From Caldovatus sediminis (GTDB lineage Bacteria; Pseudomonadota; Alphaproteobacteria; Acetobacterales; Acetobacteraceae): a DNA stretch of 64,000 nucleotides. The DNA lies in NCBI RefSeq assembly GCF_014644455.1, contig NZ_BMKS01000001.1:554335-618334 (forward strand). Reading direction: 5' to 3'. The position numbers were made by a program, and so were the translations under genes. Shown here one piece after another: positions 16,253 through 26,179 of this stretch. The notes below the pieces were generated by a model, which had not been told where the DNA came from, searched no databases, and worked only from the letters and a program-made list of their open reading frames with translations. Position 1 is the stretch's first letter. Each line of letters begins with the position of its first letter.

Positions 16253-17434
16253 ATGACCGAGATCGTCATCGCCTCCGCGGCCCGCACGCCGGTCGGCAGC
16301 TTCAACGGGGCCTTCGCCTCCCTCCCGGCCCATGCGCTCGGCACCGTCGCGATCCGCGCGGCGATGGAGCGCGCCGGGGTGAAGCCGGAGGAGGTGGACG
16401 AGGTCATCATGGGCCAGATCCTGGCCGCCGGCGCCGGCCAGAACCCGGCGCGCCAGGCCTCGGTCGCCGCCGGCATCCCGGTCGAGCGCACCGCCTTCGG
16501 CATCAACCAGCTCTGCGGCTCCGGCCTGCGCGCGGTGGCGCTGGCGGCGCAGCAGATCGCCACCGGCGACGCGGCCATCGTCGTCGCGGGCGGGCAGGAG
16601 AGCATGACCCAGGCGCCGCACTGCGCGAACCTGCGCGCGGGGCAGAAGATGGGCGATCTCACGCTCGTGGACACGATGATCAAGGACGGGCTGTGGGACG
16701 CCTTCCACGGCTACCACATGGGCAACACGGCGGAGAACGTCGCCCAGAAGTTCCAGATCACGCGCGAGGAGCAGGACCGCTTCGCCGCCGAGAGCCAGCG
16801 CCGCGCCGGCGAGGCGATGAAGTCCGGCCGCTTCCGCGACGAGATCGCCCCGGTGACGGTGAAGGGCCGCAAGGGCGACGTGGTGGTGGACACCGACGAG
16901 TATCCGAAGCCCGACACCACGGTGGAGGTGCTGGCCAAGCTGCGCCCGGCCTTCCAGAAGGACGGCACGGTGACGGCGGGCAACGCCTCCGGCATCAACG
17001 ACGGCGCCGCGGCGGTGGTGGTGATGAGCGCCGAGGAGGCGCGCCGGCGCGGCGTCACGCCGATGGCGCGGATCGTGAGCTGGGCGACGGCGGGCGTTGA
17101 TCCCGCGATCATGGGCACGGGCCCGATCCCGGCGAGCCGCAAGGCGCTGCAGAAGGCGGGCTGGGACATCGGCTCGGTGGACCTGATCGAGGCGAACGAG
17201 GCCTTCGCGGCGCAGGCCTGCGCGGTGAACAAGGGCCTCGGCCTCGACCCGGCGAAGGTGAACGTGAACGGCGGCGCCATCGCGCTCGGCCACCCGATCG
17301 GCGCCTCCGGCGCGCGGGTGCTGACGACGCTGCTCTACGAGATGCGCCGGCGCGGGGCGAAGCGCGGCCTCGCCACGCTCTGCATCGGCGGCGGCATGGG
17401 CATCGCGATGTGCGTGGAGCGGGCCAACGGCTGA
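16253..17434 (+). CDS. phaA: Acetyl-CoA C-acetyltransferase (beta-ketothiolase)
   Basis: A 393-residue thiolase. The acyl-accepting Cys is at about 88 in [13 protein letters not shown]. The second-half catalytic residues are His in [17 protein letters not shown] (about 349) and Cys in [13 protein letters not shown] (about 379). Length and motifs fit biosynthetic thiolases (PhaA/AtoB), which condense two acetyl-CoA to acetoacetyl-CoA. Placement after the synthase and near phaR makes PHA precursor supply the likely role, though no acetoacetyl-CoA reductase (phaB) is in the window. The ribosome site CGGGAG precedes the ATG. Confidence 0.95.
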   Translation: MTEIVIASAARTPVGSFNGAFASLPAHALGTVAIRAAMERAGVKPEEVDEVIMGQILAAGAGQNPARQASVAAGIPVERTAFGINQLCGSGLRAVALAAQQIATGDAAIVVAGGQESMTQAPHCANLRAGQKMGDLTLVDTMIKDGLWDAFHGYHMGNTAENVAQKFQITREEQDRFAAESQRRAGEAMKSGRFRDEIAPVTVKGRKGDVVVDTDEYPKPDTTVEVLAKLRPAFQKDGTVTAGNASGINDGAAAVVVMSAEEARRRGVTPMARIVSWATAGVDPAIMGTGPIPASRKALQKAGWDIGSVDLIEANEAFAAQACAVNKGLGLDPAKVNVNGGAIALGHPIGASGARVLTTLLYEMRRRGAKRGLATLCIGGGMGIAMCVERANG

Positions 17435-17464
17435 GGCGGCGCCCCTCCCTTACGCCCGAGGCAA

Positions 17465-17496
17465 CGGGCTCCGTCGGCGCGGGCCGGCGGAGCCCG
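17465..17496. terminator. Long hairpin between convergent phaA and rlmN
   Basis: CGGGCTCCG (17465-17473) pairs perfectly with CGGAGCCCG (17488-17496). A further CGGC/GCCG pairing inside leaves a four-base loop. It lies 30 bases after phaA and 80 before the end of rlmN, and is a good candidate for a bidirectional terminator. No T run is present. Confidence 0.6.
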
Positions 17497-17578
17497 GCGC
17501 GTTCGGGCCGTCGGCGTCGCGGCCGCGCGGGTTCGCGCAACGGCAAGCGCGAGGCGCCGCGGCGACGGCTCAGGCGGC

Positions 17579-18769
17579 TCAGGCCGTAGCCGCGGCCCTG
17601 CCCCGCGCCGCCCGCTCGCTCTCCGTCCTCAACTGCCCGCAGGCGGCGAGGATGTCGCGCCCGCGCGGGCGGCGCACCGGGCTCGCGTAGCCCGCGGCGC
17701 TGACGATCTCGGCGAAGCGCCGGATCGCCTCGGGCGTGCTGGTCCTGTAGGGGCTGCCGGGCCAGGGGTTGAACGGGATCAGGTTCACCTTGGCCGGGAT
17801 GCCCTTGATCAGCCGCACCAGCTCGCGCGCCTCGGCCTCCGAATCGTTCACCCCGCGCAGCATCACGTACTCGAAGGTGATGCGCCGCGCGTTGGAGGCG
17901 CCGGGGTAGCGCCGGCAGGCCGCGATCAGCTCGGCGATCGGGTACTTGCGGTTCAGCGGCACGATCTCGTCGCGCAGCGCGTCCGTCACGGCGTGCAGCG
18001 ACACCGCGAGATTGACGCCGAGCTCCGCCCCGCAGCGGTCCATCATCGGCACCACGCCGCTGGTCGAGAGCGTGATCCGCCGCCGCGACAGGCCGATGCC
18101 CTCGTGGTCCATCAGGATGCGCAGCGCCCTGGCGACGTTCTCGTAGTTGTAGAGCGGCTCGCCCATGCCCATGACGACGACGTTCGACAGCAGGCGCGGC
18201 GTGCCGTCCTTCGGGCTCGGCCACTCGCCGTAGGAGTCGCGCGCGGCCATGAACTGGCCGACGATCTCGGCGGCGGAGAGGTTGCGCACCAGCCTCTGCG
18301 TCCCGGTGTGGCAGAAGCGGCAGGAGAGGGTGCAGCCGACCTGGGTGGAGATGCAGACCGCGCCGCGCTCCTCCTCGGGGTCGGGGATGTAGACCGTCTC
18401 CACCTGCTGGCCGTCGCGGAAGCGGAACAGCCACTTGCGCGTCGCGTCCGCGCTGGCCCGCGCCGCCGCCACCTCCGGCCGCCCGACGACGAAGCGTGCG
18501 GCGAGCTTCGCCTGCAGCGGCTTCGCGATGGTCGTCATGCGCGCGAAGTCGGTCTCGCCCTGGTGGTAGATCCAGTGCCAGAGCTGGCGGGCGCGGAACG
18601 GCCTCTCGCCGATCGCGGCCATCTCCGCCGCGAGCTCCTCGCGCGAGAGGCCGACCAGGTCGCGCCGCCCGTCCGGCAGCGTCGCCTCGGGCGGGGCGAA
18701 GAGCGCCGCCTTGGCGAGGATGCGCGCGCGCTCGGCCTCGTCCGGCGCCTCCGGGCGGGCCGCGGTCAT
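17579..18769 (-). CDS. rlmN: 23S rRNA (adenine-2503-C2)-methyltransferase RlmN
   Basis: A 396-residue radical-SAM methyltransferase that modifies A2503 of 23S rRNA and A37 of some tRNAs. The 4Fe-4S cysteines are C146, C150 and C153 in [12 protein letters not shown]. Other blocks: [13 protein letters not shown] near the N terminus, [43 protein letters not shown], and the C-terminal catalytic Cys in DILAACGQL. The ATG at 18769 overlaps the TGA of the preceding IalB-like gene by four bases, so the two are coupled. Housekeeping function. Confidence 0.97.
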   Translation of the reverse strand: MTAARPEAPDEAERARILAKAALFAPPEATLPDGRRDLVGLSREELAAEMAAIGERPFRARQLWHWIYHQGETDFARMTTIAKPLQAKLAARFVVGRPEVAAARASADATRKWLFRFRDGQQVETVYIPDPEEERGAVCISTQVGCTLSCRFCHTGTQRLVRNLSAAEIVGQFMAARDSYGEWPSPKDGTPRLLSNVVVMGMGEPLYNYENVARALRILMDHEGIGLSRRRITLSTSGVVPMMDRCGAELGVNLAVSLHAVTDALRDEIVPLNRKYPIAELIAACRRYPGASNARRITFEYVMLRGVNDSEAEARELVRLIKGIPAKVNLIPFNPWPGSPYRTSTPEAIRRFAEIVSAAGYASPVRRPRGRDILAACGQLRTESERAARGRAAATA

Positions 18770-19365
18770 CGGCGGTCCCCGCGGGCCGCGGCGGCAGGGC
18801 ATGCCTGCGAGATCGCCTCGTGCGCGGCGGTGAAGCCCCTGAGCGAGAAGCGGTCCGAGGCGGTGCCGCGCCCGTCCGGGCCCGGGCCGCGCGCCACCGC
18901 CTCCGCCCCGCGGCGCAGCGCGGCGACGACGGCGTCGCGGTCCTCCGGGCGGACATGGGCGCTGTCGCCGCCGGTGTAGAGCGTCCACTCCGCGCCGGCC
19001 GCGGTCAGCGACACCTCCGCCGGCGCGTTGCGCGGATAGGCGTGCCCGGCGCGGATCGCGACCTCGTCGCGACTGTTCCCGGCGCGGTGGGTGACCATCA
19101 GCAGCACCTCCTGCCGCGGCGGCTGGCTGCTCGTGGCGCGGGTGAAGGCATAGCAGACCTTCCGCCCGCCCGCGGCGTAGGCGGCCGCGGTCCAGTCGCC
19201 GAAGCTGCCCAGGGGGCTCGGCCGCGGCGTCGCCGAGGCGCCGGGCCGCGCGCCGGGCTGCTGCTGGGCCGGCGCCGTCCCGGCGCCGCCGCCGACGGCC
19301 AGCGCAAGGCCGGCGAGCAGCGGCAGCAGCCGCGCGGCGCGAAGAGGGGAGGCTCGACGGGGCAT
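18766..19365 (-). CDS. Invasion-associated locus B (IalB) family protein
   Basis: A 199-residue exported protein. A cleavable signal peptide ([25 protein letters not shown]) is followed by a Pro-rich linker and the IalB core: [12 protein letters not shown], then [23 protein letters not shown] and a single later Cys (ISQACP). IalB proteins are small periplasmic proteins, first described in Bartonella but widespread in alphaproteobacteria regardless of lifestyle; their biochemical role is unclear. The start at [12 protein letters not shown] gives a normal signal peptide. It is coupled to rlmN by a 4-base overlap, a pairing I believe is frequent in this group. Confidence 0.88.
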   Translation of the reverse strand: MPRRASPLRAARLLPLLAGLALAVGGGAGTAPAQQQPGARPGASATPRPSPLGSFGDWTAAAYAAGGRKVCYAFTRATSSQPPRQEVLLMVTHRAGNSRDEVAIRAGHAYPRNAPAEVSLTAAGAEWTLYTGGDSAHVRPEDRDAVVAALRRGAEAVARGPGPDGRGTASDRFSLRGFTAAHEAISQACPAAAARGDRR

Positions 19366-19486
19366 GGGCGGTAGATACGAAGCGCCAGGGGCGCCATCAA
19401 CCGCGCGCGCCGCGCCGGCCGCCGCCCGCCTCCGCCCGCCGGCCCCGTGGCGCGCGCGCCGCTCCCGTCCTATGCAGCCCGGCGGC

Positions 19487-20740
19487 ATGCCCACCGACCC
19501 GACCGACGCCCTGCTCGCCGCCCAGTACGAGGCCTTCCCCTATCCCGCCCGCGACCCGCGCGACGAGGCGAAGCGCCTCGTCGTCGGCAGCCCGAGCCAT
19601 CTGCGCGAGATAGACCACTGGGTCTTCGCCGCGCGCCGCCCCGCCAGCCGCCCGCTGCGCGCGCTGTTCGCGGGCGGCGGCACCGGCGACGGCGCGATCA
19701 TGCTCGCCCAGCAGATGGCCTGGGCCGGGCGGCCGGGCGAGGTGGTCTGGCTCGACCGCTCCGCCGCGGCGCGGCGGATCGCGGAGGCGCGGGCGGCGGC
19801 GCGCGGCCTCTCCAACCTGCGCTTCGTCGAGGGCTCGCTGCTCGACCTGCCCGCGCTCGGCCTCGGCGCCTTCGACTACATCGACTGCTGCGGCGTACTG
19901 CACCACCTGCCCGACCCCGAGGCGGGGCTCGCCGCCCTCGCCGCGGCGCTGGCGCCGGGCGGCGGGATCGGGCTGATGGTCTATGCGCCGCACGGCCGCA
20001 CCGGCGTGTACATGCTGCAGGACGCGCTGCGCCTGCTCGCCCCGCCGGAGCAGCCGCCGGCGCAGCGGATCGAGACCGCGCGGCGGCTCTGGCGCCACCT
20101 GCCGGAGACCGCCTGGCTGCGGAAGAACCCCTGGCTGACCGACCACCTCAGCGGCGGCGACGCCGGCCTCTACGACCTGCTGCTCAATCCGCGCGACCGC
20201 GCCTTCACCGTGCCGGCGCTGCACGCGCTGATCGGGCGCGCCGGGCTGCGCCTCGTCACCCTCGTCGAGCCGCTGCGCTACGACCCGGAGGCCTACCTGC
20301 CCGATCCGCGGCTGCGCGCGCGCATCGCGTCCCTCTCGCCCGTCGAGCGCGCGGCGCTCGCCGAGGCGATCACCGGCAACATGGGCATCCACGTCGCCTA
20401 CTGCGCGCGCGCCGCCGATCCGCCCGCCGCGCCGGACTGGGAGGATCCGGAGGCGGTGCCGGTGCTGCGCGAGCTGGACGGCGCGGCGCTGGCGCGCGGC
20501 CTGCCCGCGGACGACGCCCTGCCGGTGGTCTGGGACGGGCTGCGGGTGACGGTGCCGCTGCCGCGCCTCGCGCGCGCCATCCTCGCCCGGGTGGACGGGC
20601 GCCAGAGCATCGGCGCGATCGGCGACGCGCTGGCGGCGAACGGCGTCGCGCGCGAGGCCTTCGCGCGGGATTTCGCGGCGCTGGCGCGGCAGATGGAGCG
20701 GATGAACCGGATGCTGCTCGCCGCGCCCGCCGCGGCGTGA
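19487..20740 (+). CDS. Class I SAM-dependent methyltransferase with PqqD-like C terminus
   Basis: A 417-residue protein. After QYEAFPYPARDPRDE, the Rossmann methyltransferase fold shows motif I as LFAGGGTGDG and motif II VVWLDRS. FVEGSLLDLP follows, then the post-II block YIDCCGVLHHLPDP. The C-terminal ~70 residues (RAILARVDGRQSIGAIGD, then AFARDFAALARQ) resemble a winged-helix PqqD-like domain. The substrate is unknown. ATGs at 19472 and 19487 are both possible; the second directly precedes the conserved region. It overlaps the YdcF gene by four bases (GTGA), so the two are coupled. Confidence 0.88.
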   Translation: MPTDPTDALLAAQYEAFPYPARDPRDEAKRLVVGSPSHLREIDHWVFAARRPASRPLRALFAGGGTGDGAIMLAQQMAWAGRPGEVVWLDRSAAARRIAEARAAARGLSNLRFVEGSLLDLPALGLGAFDYIDCCGVLHHLPDPEAGLAALAAALAPGGGIGLMVYAPHGRTGVYMLQDALRLLAPPEQPPAQRIETARRLWRHLPETAWLRKNPWLTDHLSGGDAGLYDLLLNPRDRAFTVPALHALIGRAGLRLVTLVEPLRYDPEAYLPDPRLRARIASLSPVERAALAEAITGNMGIHVAYCARAADPPAAPDWEDPEAVPVLRELDGAALARGLPADDALPVVWDGLRVTVPLPRLARAILARVDGRQSIGAIGDALAANGVAREAFARDFAALARQMERMNRMLLAAPAAA

Positions 20741-21459
20741 CCGCGCCCGGCGTGGCGCCGCCCGAGGCGGCCATCCTGATCTTCGGCGCCGCGGTCCGCC
20801 CGGACGGCGGCCCGAGCGCCACGCTGCGCCGGCGCGTCGAGGCCGCCGCCGCCTTCGGCGAGACGCTGCAGCCGCCGCCGCTCTACGTCCCGACCGGCGG
20901 CCAGGGCCGGCACGGCCCGGCGGAGGCGGCGGTGATGGCGGCCCTCCTGCGCGCCCGCGGCGTGCCGCCCGGCCGCATCGCCGAGGAGCCGACGGGCACC
21001 GACACGCTGTCCTCCGTGCTCGCCTGCGCGCGGCTGCTGCGCGCGCGCGGCCATGCCGGGCCCGTCTTCGCCGCGACCAGCGCCTACCACCTGCCGCGCT
21101 GCGTGCTGCTGCTGCGCCTCGCCGGCCTGCCCGCCCGCGCCGCCCCGCCGCCGCCGGCGCCGGCCGCGCGCGCCTGGCGCCGGCGCTGGTACTGGCGGCT
21201 GCGGGAGCTGCCGGCGATACCCTGGGACGCGGCGCTGATCCTCCTCGCCCGCTGGCGTCGCCGGCCGGAGGGGCCGCCCGGCTGGCCGCCGCCTGTCGAG
21301 CGGCTTCGGCGCTCCCGCCCAGGTCCGGCCGCCCGCGATCCCCTCTATCCGGCGGCCGGAGCCGCCGAGGCCTCCTGCGCCCCGGGCGGCCCGTCGTCCG
21401 GATCGGACGGCTCGGAGAGCGGCATGGAGAGGCGGAAGCGCAGCCCGCCCGGGGCGTAG
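20737..21459 (+). CDS. YdcF-like DUF218 domain protein
   Basis: A protein of about 240 residues. The DUF218 signature is clear: AAILIFGAAVRPDG at the N terminus, VPTGGQGRHGPAEA, EEPTGTDTLSSVL and ATSAYHLPRCVLLL. DUF218/YdcF proteins fold like nucleotide-binding domains and are linked to envelope functions, but no reaction is established here. The GTG at 20737 overlaps the methyltransferase stop. The domain ends near residue 200, and the low-complexity tail runs 115 nt into the 3' end of the convergent kinase gene. That overlap is unusual, and the tail may not be conserved. Confidence 0.82.
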   Translation: MTAPGVAPPEAAILIFGAAVRPDGGPSATLRRRVEAAAAFGETLQPPPLYVPTGGQGRHGPAEAAVMAALLRARGVPPGRIAEEPTGTDTLSSVLACARLLRARGHAGPVFAATSAYHLPRCVLLLRLAGLPARAAPPPPAPAARAWRRRWYWRLRELPAIPWDAALILLARWRRRPEGPPGWPPPVERLRRSRPGPAARDPLYPAAGAAEASCAPGGPSSGSDGSESGMERRKRSPPGA

Positions 21460-23123
21460 TCGGCGACCACCTCCGCGCCGAGGTCGCGCGCGATGGCGCG
21501 CTCGATCAGCTGCGTGCCGAAGCCGCGGCGGGTCGGCGGACGGACCGGAGGGCCGCCCGTCTCCTCCCAGGCGAGGTCGAGCCGCCGCGCGCCGCCGGGG
21601 CCCTCGCGCAGCGTCCAGCGCACCTCCACCCGGCCCTCCGGCACCGAGAGCGCGCCGTATTTCGCGGCGTTGGTCGCCAGCTCGTGCAGCAGCATCCCGA
21701 CCGCGACGGCTTGGCGCGCCGGCAGCGTCACCGGCGGCCCGTCGAGGCGGAACTGGCCGTCGTCCTGCCCGTAGGCCGCGAACTCGTTGCGCAGCAGCTC
21801 GGCGAGTCCGGCTTGGGTCCAGTTGGCGCCCGTCAGCAGCTCGTGCGTCTTGGCGAGGCTGCGGATCCGGTCGGTCAGCCGCGCCTCGTACTCCGCCACG
21901 TCGGAGGCGTGCCGCGCAGTCAGCCGGGCGACCGAATCGACGGTGGCGAGCGTGTTGCGCACGCGATGGTTCAGCTCGCGCAGCATCAGGCGCTGGCGCT
22001 CGGCGGCCTCCTCGCGTTCCGCCGCCCGCGCGACGAGCCGGGCGGAGGCGTTGGCGAGGGCTTCGCCGACCTCGTTGACCTCGCGGATGCCGGTGTGCGG
22101 CGGCCGCACCGCGGCGCCGGCCTCGACCGCGGCGCCGAGCGCGGCGAGGGCGCGGATCGCCCGGGCCAGGCGATCGCCGAGCAGCCACGCGCCGAACAGG
22201 GCGAGGGCGACCAGCGCCGCGCCGGCGATCCCCGCCAGGCGGAGCGTGCGGCGCAGCGGTGCGAGGAGGCGCTCGACCGAGGCGGTGCCGATCAGGACCC
22301 AGCCGCTGACCGGGGAACGCCGCACCGCCGCGAAGACCGCGCGCCCGTCCCGGTCCACCACATACTCCGTGGCCTCCGCCGCGGCCTCGCCGTCCCGCAG
22401 GGCCTGAAGGAGGTCGGGAATCGAGGCCGGGGTCCCGGCCGCCGCTTCGTCGTCGGGGAACCGGGCGAGGACCGTTCCGTCGCGGTCCACCACCGCCAGC
22501 GCCCATCCCTCCGCCAGATCCGCCCTGGCCAGGAGGTCGCGCAGGCGGGCGGCCGGCAGGGTCGTCTGGAGGAGGTAAGCGATCACGCCGTTGCGGAAGA
22601 CCGGGACGACGACGCCGAAGCCGTGCTCGCCCGCGCCGCCGCCGGCGAAGTGGCCGGAGACGACGGGGCGACTGGTCTCGAGCACCTCCGCATCCCACGC
22701 GGCGAGGGCCGAGCGATCGGGGAGCGGCGCGCCGAACGGCACCCGGGTGTTCAGCACCTGCCGGCTCTCCCGGTCGCGCAGGAACAGGTCGAGGCCGGTC
22801 AGCGCCTTCACCTGCATGGCCTGCTCGTGGAAGGCCCGGAGGTCGCCCGCCCTCAGCGCATGCGAGGTGGCGAGGCTCTGCAGCGTGGCCGTGATGCCGG
22901 CGAGGTCGCGCTCGATCAGCGCCGAGGCGTCGAGGACCGCGGCGCGCACCCTCCGCTCGAACCGCTCGGTCTCCGCCCTGACGTAGCCCTCGGCGAGGAT
23001 GGCGGCGAGCAGCGTGACCGGCAGGATGGCCGCCAGGACGACGAGGAGGATGTAGGCGCGCACCGGTACGGTCCGCCGCGGCGGGGACTGCGGCTTGGCC
23101 GTATGCGCGATCCCGCGTGCCAC
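21345..23123 (-). CDS. HWE/HisKA_2-type sensor histidine kinase
   Basis: A 592-residue membrane sensor kinase. Helix 1 (about 22-44) and helix 2 (about 275-297) enclose a Cache-like periplasmic domain (IERDLAGITATLQSLA, LFLRDRESRQVLNTR, PVVSGHF). After a HAMP-like linker comes the dimerisation block with the phospho-acceptor His in LRELNHRVRNTLATV (near 360), typical of the HWE/HisKA_2 family common in alphaproteobacteria. The ATPase core shows HELATNAAKYGAL and GFGTQLIERAI. The start is GTG at 23123, and a later start cannot be excluded. No cognate regulator is adjacent. General stress (PhyR) signalling is a frequent role of such kinases, but there is no direct evidence here. Confidence 0.93.
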   Translation of the reverse strand: MARGIAHTAKPQSPPRRTVPVRAYILLVVLAAILPVTLLAAILAEGYVRAETERFERRVRAAVLDASALIERDLAGITATLQSLATSHALRAGDLRAFHEQAMQVKALTGLDLFLRDRESRQVLNTRVPFGAPLPDRSALAAWDAEVLETSRPVVSGHFAGGGAGEHGFGVVVPVFRNGVIAYLLQTTLPAARLRDLLARADLAEGWALAVVDRDGTVLARFPDDEAAAGTPASIPDLLQALRDGEAAAEATEYVVDRDGRAVFAAVRRSPVSGWVLIGTASVERLLAPLRRTLRLAGIAGAALVALALFGAWLLGDRLARAIRALAALGAAVEAGAAVRPPHTGIREVNEVGEALANASARLVARAAEREEAAERQRLMLRELNHRVRNTLATVDSVARLTARHASDVAEYEARLTDRIRSLAKTHELLTGANWTQAGLAELLRNEFAAYGQDDGQFRLDGPPVTLPARQAVAVGMLLHELATNAAKYGALSVPEGRVEVRWTLREGPGGARRLDLAWEETGGPPVRPPTRRGFGTQLIERAIARDLGAEVVADYAPGGLRFRLSMPLSEPSDPDDGPPGAQEASAAPAAG

Positions 23124-23206
23124 CCCTTCGGGTTCCCCGGGCCGGCCGCTAGCCGAACGGCGGCGATGGCTTCAGCGGCCGCACCGCGCCCGCGACCCGG
23201 CCCCCG

Positions 23207-23539
23207 TCAGGTCTCCTCGTCACGATCGGCTTCGACCTCGATGTCCTCGGCGAGGCCTTCCGTGTCGTCCTCGAGCTCCTCGGTGTCCTCGAGCGCGGCC
23301 TCCTCGGCCTCCACGTCCTCGAGGGCGACCTCCTCGACCTCGCCCTCGGGCAGCGGGCCGGCGCCGACGCGCTTCTTGAGCCGGTCCTCGGCGCCCGCCC
23401 CGCCGCGGCGCAGGCGCGGCTGCTCGGCCGGCTGCTCGGCGCCGCATTTCGGGCAGAATGCGGGGCTGCGGGTGAGATCGTAGAACTTCGTGCCGCAGGC
23501 GACGCAGACGCGCTTGAGACCGAGTTCGGGCTTGGCCAT
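23207..23539 (-). CDS. TIGR02300 family zinc-ribbon protein
   Basis: A 110-residue protein with an N-terminal rubredoxin-like zinc ribbon: CVACG at about 12-16 and CPKCG at about 29-33 around [10 protein letters not shown]. The C-terminal half is almost entirely Glu/Asp. This matches the conserved alphaproteobacterial TIGR02300 family of unknown function. In this clade I recall it next to aroA, as here, where it is divergent from aroA with about 106 bases between them. The ATG at 23539 has a GAGG ribosome site. Confidence 0.93.
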   Translation of the reverse strand: MAKPELGLKRVCVACGTKFYDLTRSPAFCPKCGAEQPAEQPRLRRGGAGAEDRLKKRVGAGPLPEGEVEEVALEDVEAEEAALEDTEELEDDTEGLAEDIEVEADRDEET

Positions 23540-23645
23540 GGGGTGCCTCGCAGGACGCGCCGGGGCCGACGCCGGTCGGCGGGCGGGCGGCCGGCCGCCG
23601 CGCGCGGGAAACGGGAGCGGCGCCGATTGCCACGCGGACCTGCCC

Positions 23646-25103
23646 ATGTCAAACGCAGCCGCGATGTCTCGCGACGCCACCGACGCCGCCGCGGAGCGGC
23701 CCGACGAGGAGCGGCGCCGCGCCGCGCCACCGCTGCACGCGCGGCCGCGGCCGTTGCGCGCGCGTGCGCCCGCGGGGCCGCTCGCCGGTCGCCTGCGCGT
23801 GCCGGGCGACAAGTCCATCAGCCACCGGGCGCTGATGTTCGGCGCCCTCGCCGTCGGCACGACCGAGATCGAGGGGCTGCTCGAGGGCGAGGACGTGCTG
23901 CGCACCGCCGCCGCCATGCGCGCCCTCGGCGCCGAGGTGGAGCGGCTCGGCGAGGGGCGCTGGCGCGTCGCGGGCCGCGGCGTCGGCGGGCTGGTCGAGC
24001 CCGGGGACGTGCTCGACATGGGCAATTCCGGCACCGCCGCGCGGCTGCTCTGCGGCCTGCTCGCCGGGCACCCGCTGTTCGCGGTGATGACCGGCGACGC
24101 CTCGCTGCGCCGGCGGCCGATGCGGCGGGTGATCGAGCCGCTCTCCATGACCGGGGCGCGCTTCGCCGCGCGCGCGGGCGGGCGGCTGCCGCTCGCCGTC
24201 GAGGGCGCGGCCGATCCGCTGCCGCTCGACTACCGCCTGCCGGTGGCGAGCGCGCAGGTGAAGAGCGCCTGCCTGCTCGCCGGCCTCTGCGCGCCCGGCG
24301 TGACGCGCGTGGTCGAGCCGGAGCCGACGCGCGACCACTCGGAGAACATGCTGCGCCACTTCGGCGCCGCGGTGCGGGTCGAGGACACGCCGGAGGGCCG
24401 GGTGATCGAGCTCGCGGGCCAGCCGGAGCTGGCGGCGGCGGCGGTGCGCGTGCCGGGCGATCCCTCCTCGGCCGCCTTCGCGCTGGTCGCGGCGCTGCTG
24501 GTGCCGGGCTCGCGCGTCGTCGTGGAGAATGTCGGGCTCAACCCGCTGCGCACCGGCCTCTTCACGACGCTGCGCGAGATGGGGGCGGCGCTGCGCGTCG
24601 AGAACGCGCGCGTGGAGGGCGGCGAGCCCGTGGGCGACCTGGCCGCGGAGCACGCGCCGCTCCATGCCGTCGAGGTGCCGCCCGGGCGCGCGCCGAGCAT
24701 GATCGACGAGTTCCCGATCCTCGCCGTCGCCGCGGCCTGCGCCTCCGGCGTGACGCGCATGCGCGGCCTCGCCGAGCTCAGGGTGAAGGAGAGCGACCGG
24801 CTGGCCGCCACCGCGGCGCTGCTCGCGGCGAACGGCGTGCGGGCCGAGATCGAGGGCGACGACCTGCTCGTGCACGGCCTGGGCGGCCCGCCGCCGGGCG
24901 GCGGGACGGTGGCGACGCGGATGGACCACCGCATCGCGATGAGCGCGCTGGTGCTGGGCCTCGCCGCGCGGGCGCCGGTGACGGTGGACGATGCCGCCTT
25001 CATCGACACGAGCTTCCCTGGCTTCGCCGCGCTGATGAACCGCCTGGCGGCCGGCGGCGAACGGCGCGGCCCGGGAGAGGACGGGCCGATCGCGCCGCCA
25101 TGA
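23646..25103 (+). CDS. aroA: 3-phosphoshikimate 1-carboxyvinyltransferase (EPSP synthase), class II
   Basis: A 485-residue shikimate-pathway enzyme that joins shikimate-3-phosphate and phosphoenolpyruvate. Conserved blocks: [102 protein letters not shown] and MDHRIAMS. Their wording follows class II (Agrobacterium CP4-like) enzymes rather than E. coli AroA. The N terminus before [13 protein letters not shown] is extra; an ATG at 23664 is also possible. Its stop overlaps the cmk ATG by four bases. Confidence 0.96.
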   Translation: MSNAAAMSRDATDAAAERPDEERRRAAPPLHARPRPLRARAPAGPLAGRLRVPGDKSISHRALMFGALAVGTTEIEGLLEGEDVLRTAAAMRALGAEVERLGEGRWRVAGRGVGGLVEPGDVLDMGNSGTAARLLCGLLAGHPLFAVMTGDASLRRRPMRRVIEPLSMTGARFAARAGGRLPLAVEGAADPLPLDYRLPVASAQVKSACLLAGLCAPGVTRVVEPEPTRDHSENMLRHFGAAVRVEDTPEGRVIELAGQPELAAAAVRVPGDPSSAAFALVAALLVPGSRVVVENVGLNPLRTGLFTTLREMGAALRVENARVEGGEPVGDLAAEHAPLHAVEVPPGRAPSMIDEFPILAVAAACASGVTRMRGLAELRVKESDRLAATAALLAANGVRAEIEGDDLLVHGLGGPPPGGGTVATRMDHRIAMSALVLGLAARAPVTVDDAAFIDTSFPGFAALMNRLAAGGERRGPGEDGPIAPP

Positions 25104-25771
25104 GCGACGGCGGCGCGCCGCGGCCGGGCGCGGGGCGCGCGCCGGTCATCGCGGTGGACGGGCCGGCGGCGGCGGGCAAGGGCACGCTGGCGCGGCGGCT
25201 CGCCGCGGCGCTCGGCCTGCCGCATCTCGACACCGGGCTGCTCTACCGCGCGGTCGGGCGGCGCATGCTGGACCGCGGCGCCGACCCGCGCGACGCGGTG
25301 CTGGCCGAGGCCGAGGCGCGGGCGCTGACCGAGGCCGACCTCGGGCGCCCCGACCTGCGCGGGCCGGAGGTGGACATGGCGGCGAGCGCCGTCGCCGCCA
25401 TCCCGGCGGTGCGCGCCGCGCTGCTGGACTGGCAGCGCGGCTTCGCGCGCGGGCGCGGCGCGGTGCTGGACGGGCGCGACATCGGCACGGTGGTCTTTCC
25501 CGACGCGACGGTGAAGCTCTACGTGGACGCCTCGCCCGAGGAGCGGGCGCGCCGGCGCCTTCTCGAGCTGCGCGCCCGGGGCGTTGCCGCCGATCCCGAC
25601 CAGGTGCTCAGCGAGGTGCTGGCCCGCGATGCGCAGGACCGGAACCGCGCCGCGGCGCCGCTGCGGCCGGCGCCGGACGCGATCGTGCTGGACACGACGG
25701 GGCTCGACGCCGACGCCGCCTTCGCGCGGGCGCTCGCAATCGTGCGGGAGCGGCTGCGGAGCGCCGGGTGA
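25100..25771 (+). CDS. cmk: Cytidylate kinase
   Basis: A 223-residue (d)CMP kinase. The P-loop is GPAAAGKGT at residues 21-29, followed by [11 protein letters not shown], the nucleotide-monophosphate region [27 protein letters not shown] and the lid-type block [13 protein letters not shown]. It converts CMP/dCMP to the diphosphates. The gene is translationally coupled to aroA (ATGA) and precedes rpsA, the usual proteobacterial order. Confidence 0.96.
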   Translation: MSDGGAPRPGAGRAPVIAVDGPAAAGKGTLARRLAAALGLPHLDTGLLYRAVGRRMLDRGADPRDAVLAEAEARALTEADLGRPDLRGPEVDMAASAVAAIPAVRAALLDWQRGFARGRGAVLDGRDIGTVVFPDATVKLYVDASPEERARRRLLELRARGVAADPDQVLSEVLARDAQDRNRAAAPLRPAPDAIVLDTTGLDADAAFARALAIVRERLRSAG

Positions 25772-26179
25772 AGGCCGCAGCCGGCGGGCCGGGCCATGCC
25801 CGGCGGTTCCCGACACGGGAATCCCCGGCGCGCCTCCGGACCGCTCCTCTCGGCTCGCCGCCCCGCCGGACGCGGCGCGGGCCTGCCGCCGGCGCCGCCT
25901 CTTGCTTTTCCGCGCGCGCGGCCCTAGGTGCGGGTCATGGGGGCGCGCGGCCGCGAGGCCGCGCCGTCGTCGTTGGACGCATCGGGGCATCGGGAATGCG
26001 CCGGGCGCCCGGCGTGCCGGCCGGGGCGGGCCGCCTGTCCGTCCGCAACCGTCAGGGCTGCGGCCGCTCCCCTCGGGACGGCGCGCCGCCAAGCCGTGCC
26101 CGGCCGTCCTGGACGCCGGGGGCGCAGACCCCGCCCGCCGCGACCGACGCGTCCGGGCCATCAGGAAGCACCGAATCGC
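25772..26179. promoter_or_regulatory. rpsA leader region with two tandem hairpins
   Basis: A ~400-base stretch without a gene between cmk and rpsA. Two perfect 6-bp hairpins occur in tandem near its start: CCGGGC-CAT-GCCCGG (25789-25803) and TTCCCG-ACA-CGGGAA (25807-25821). They could terminate the aroA-cmk transcript or belong to an rpsA leader. rpsA is known to be autoregulated through its leader in enterobacteria, but no matching structure was identified. The codons in this stretch are not biased as in genes. The rpsA promoter is presumably here. Confidence 0.4.

Noticed and set aside
23646..25103. Glyphosate-tolerance of the EPSP synthase as a novel trait
   Set aside because: Motifs do point to class II, but that class is ordinary in alphaproteobacteria and tolerance cannot be read from sequence alone.
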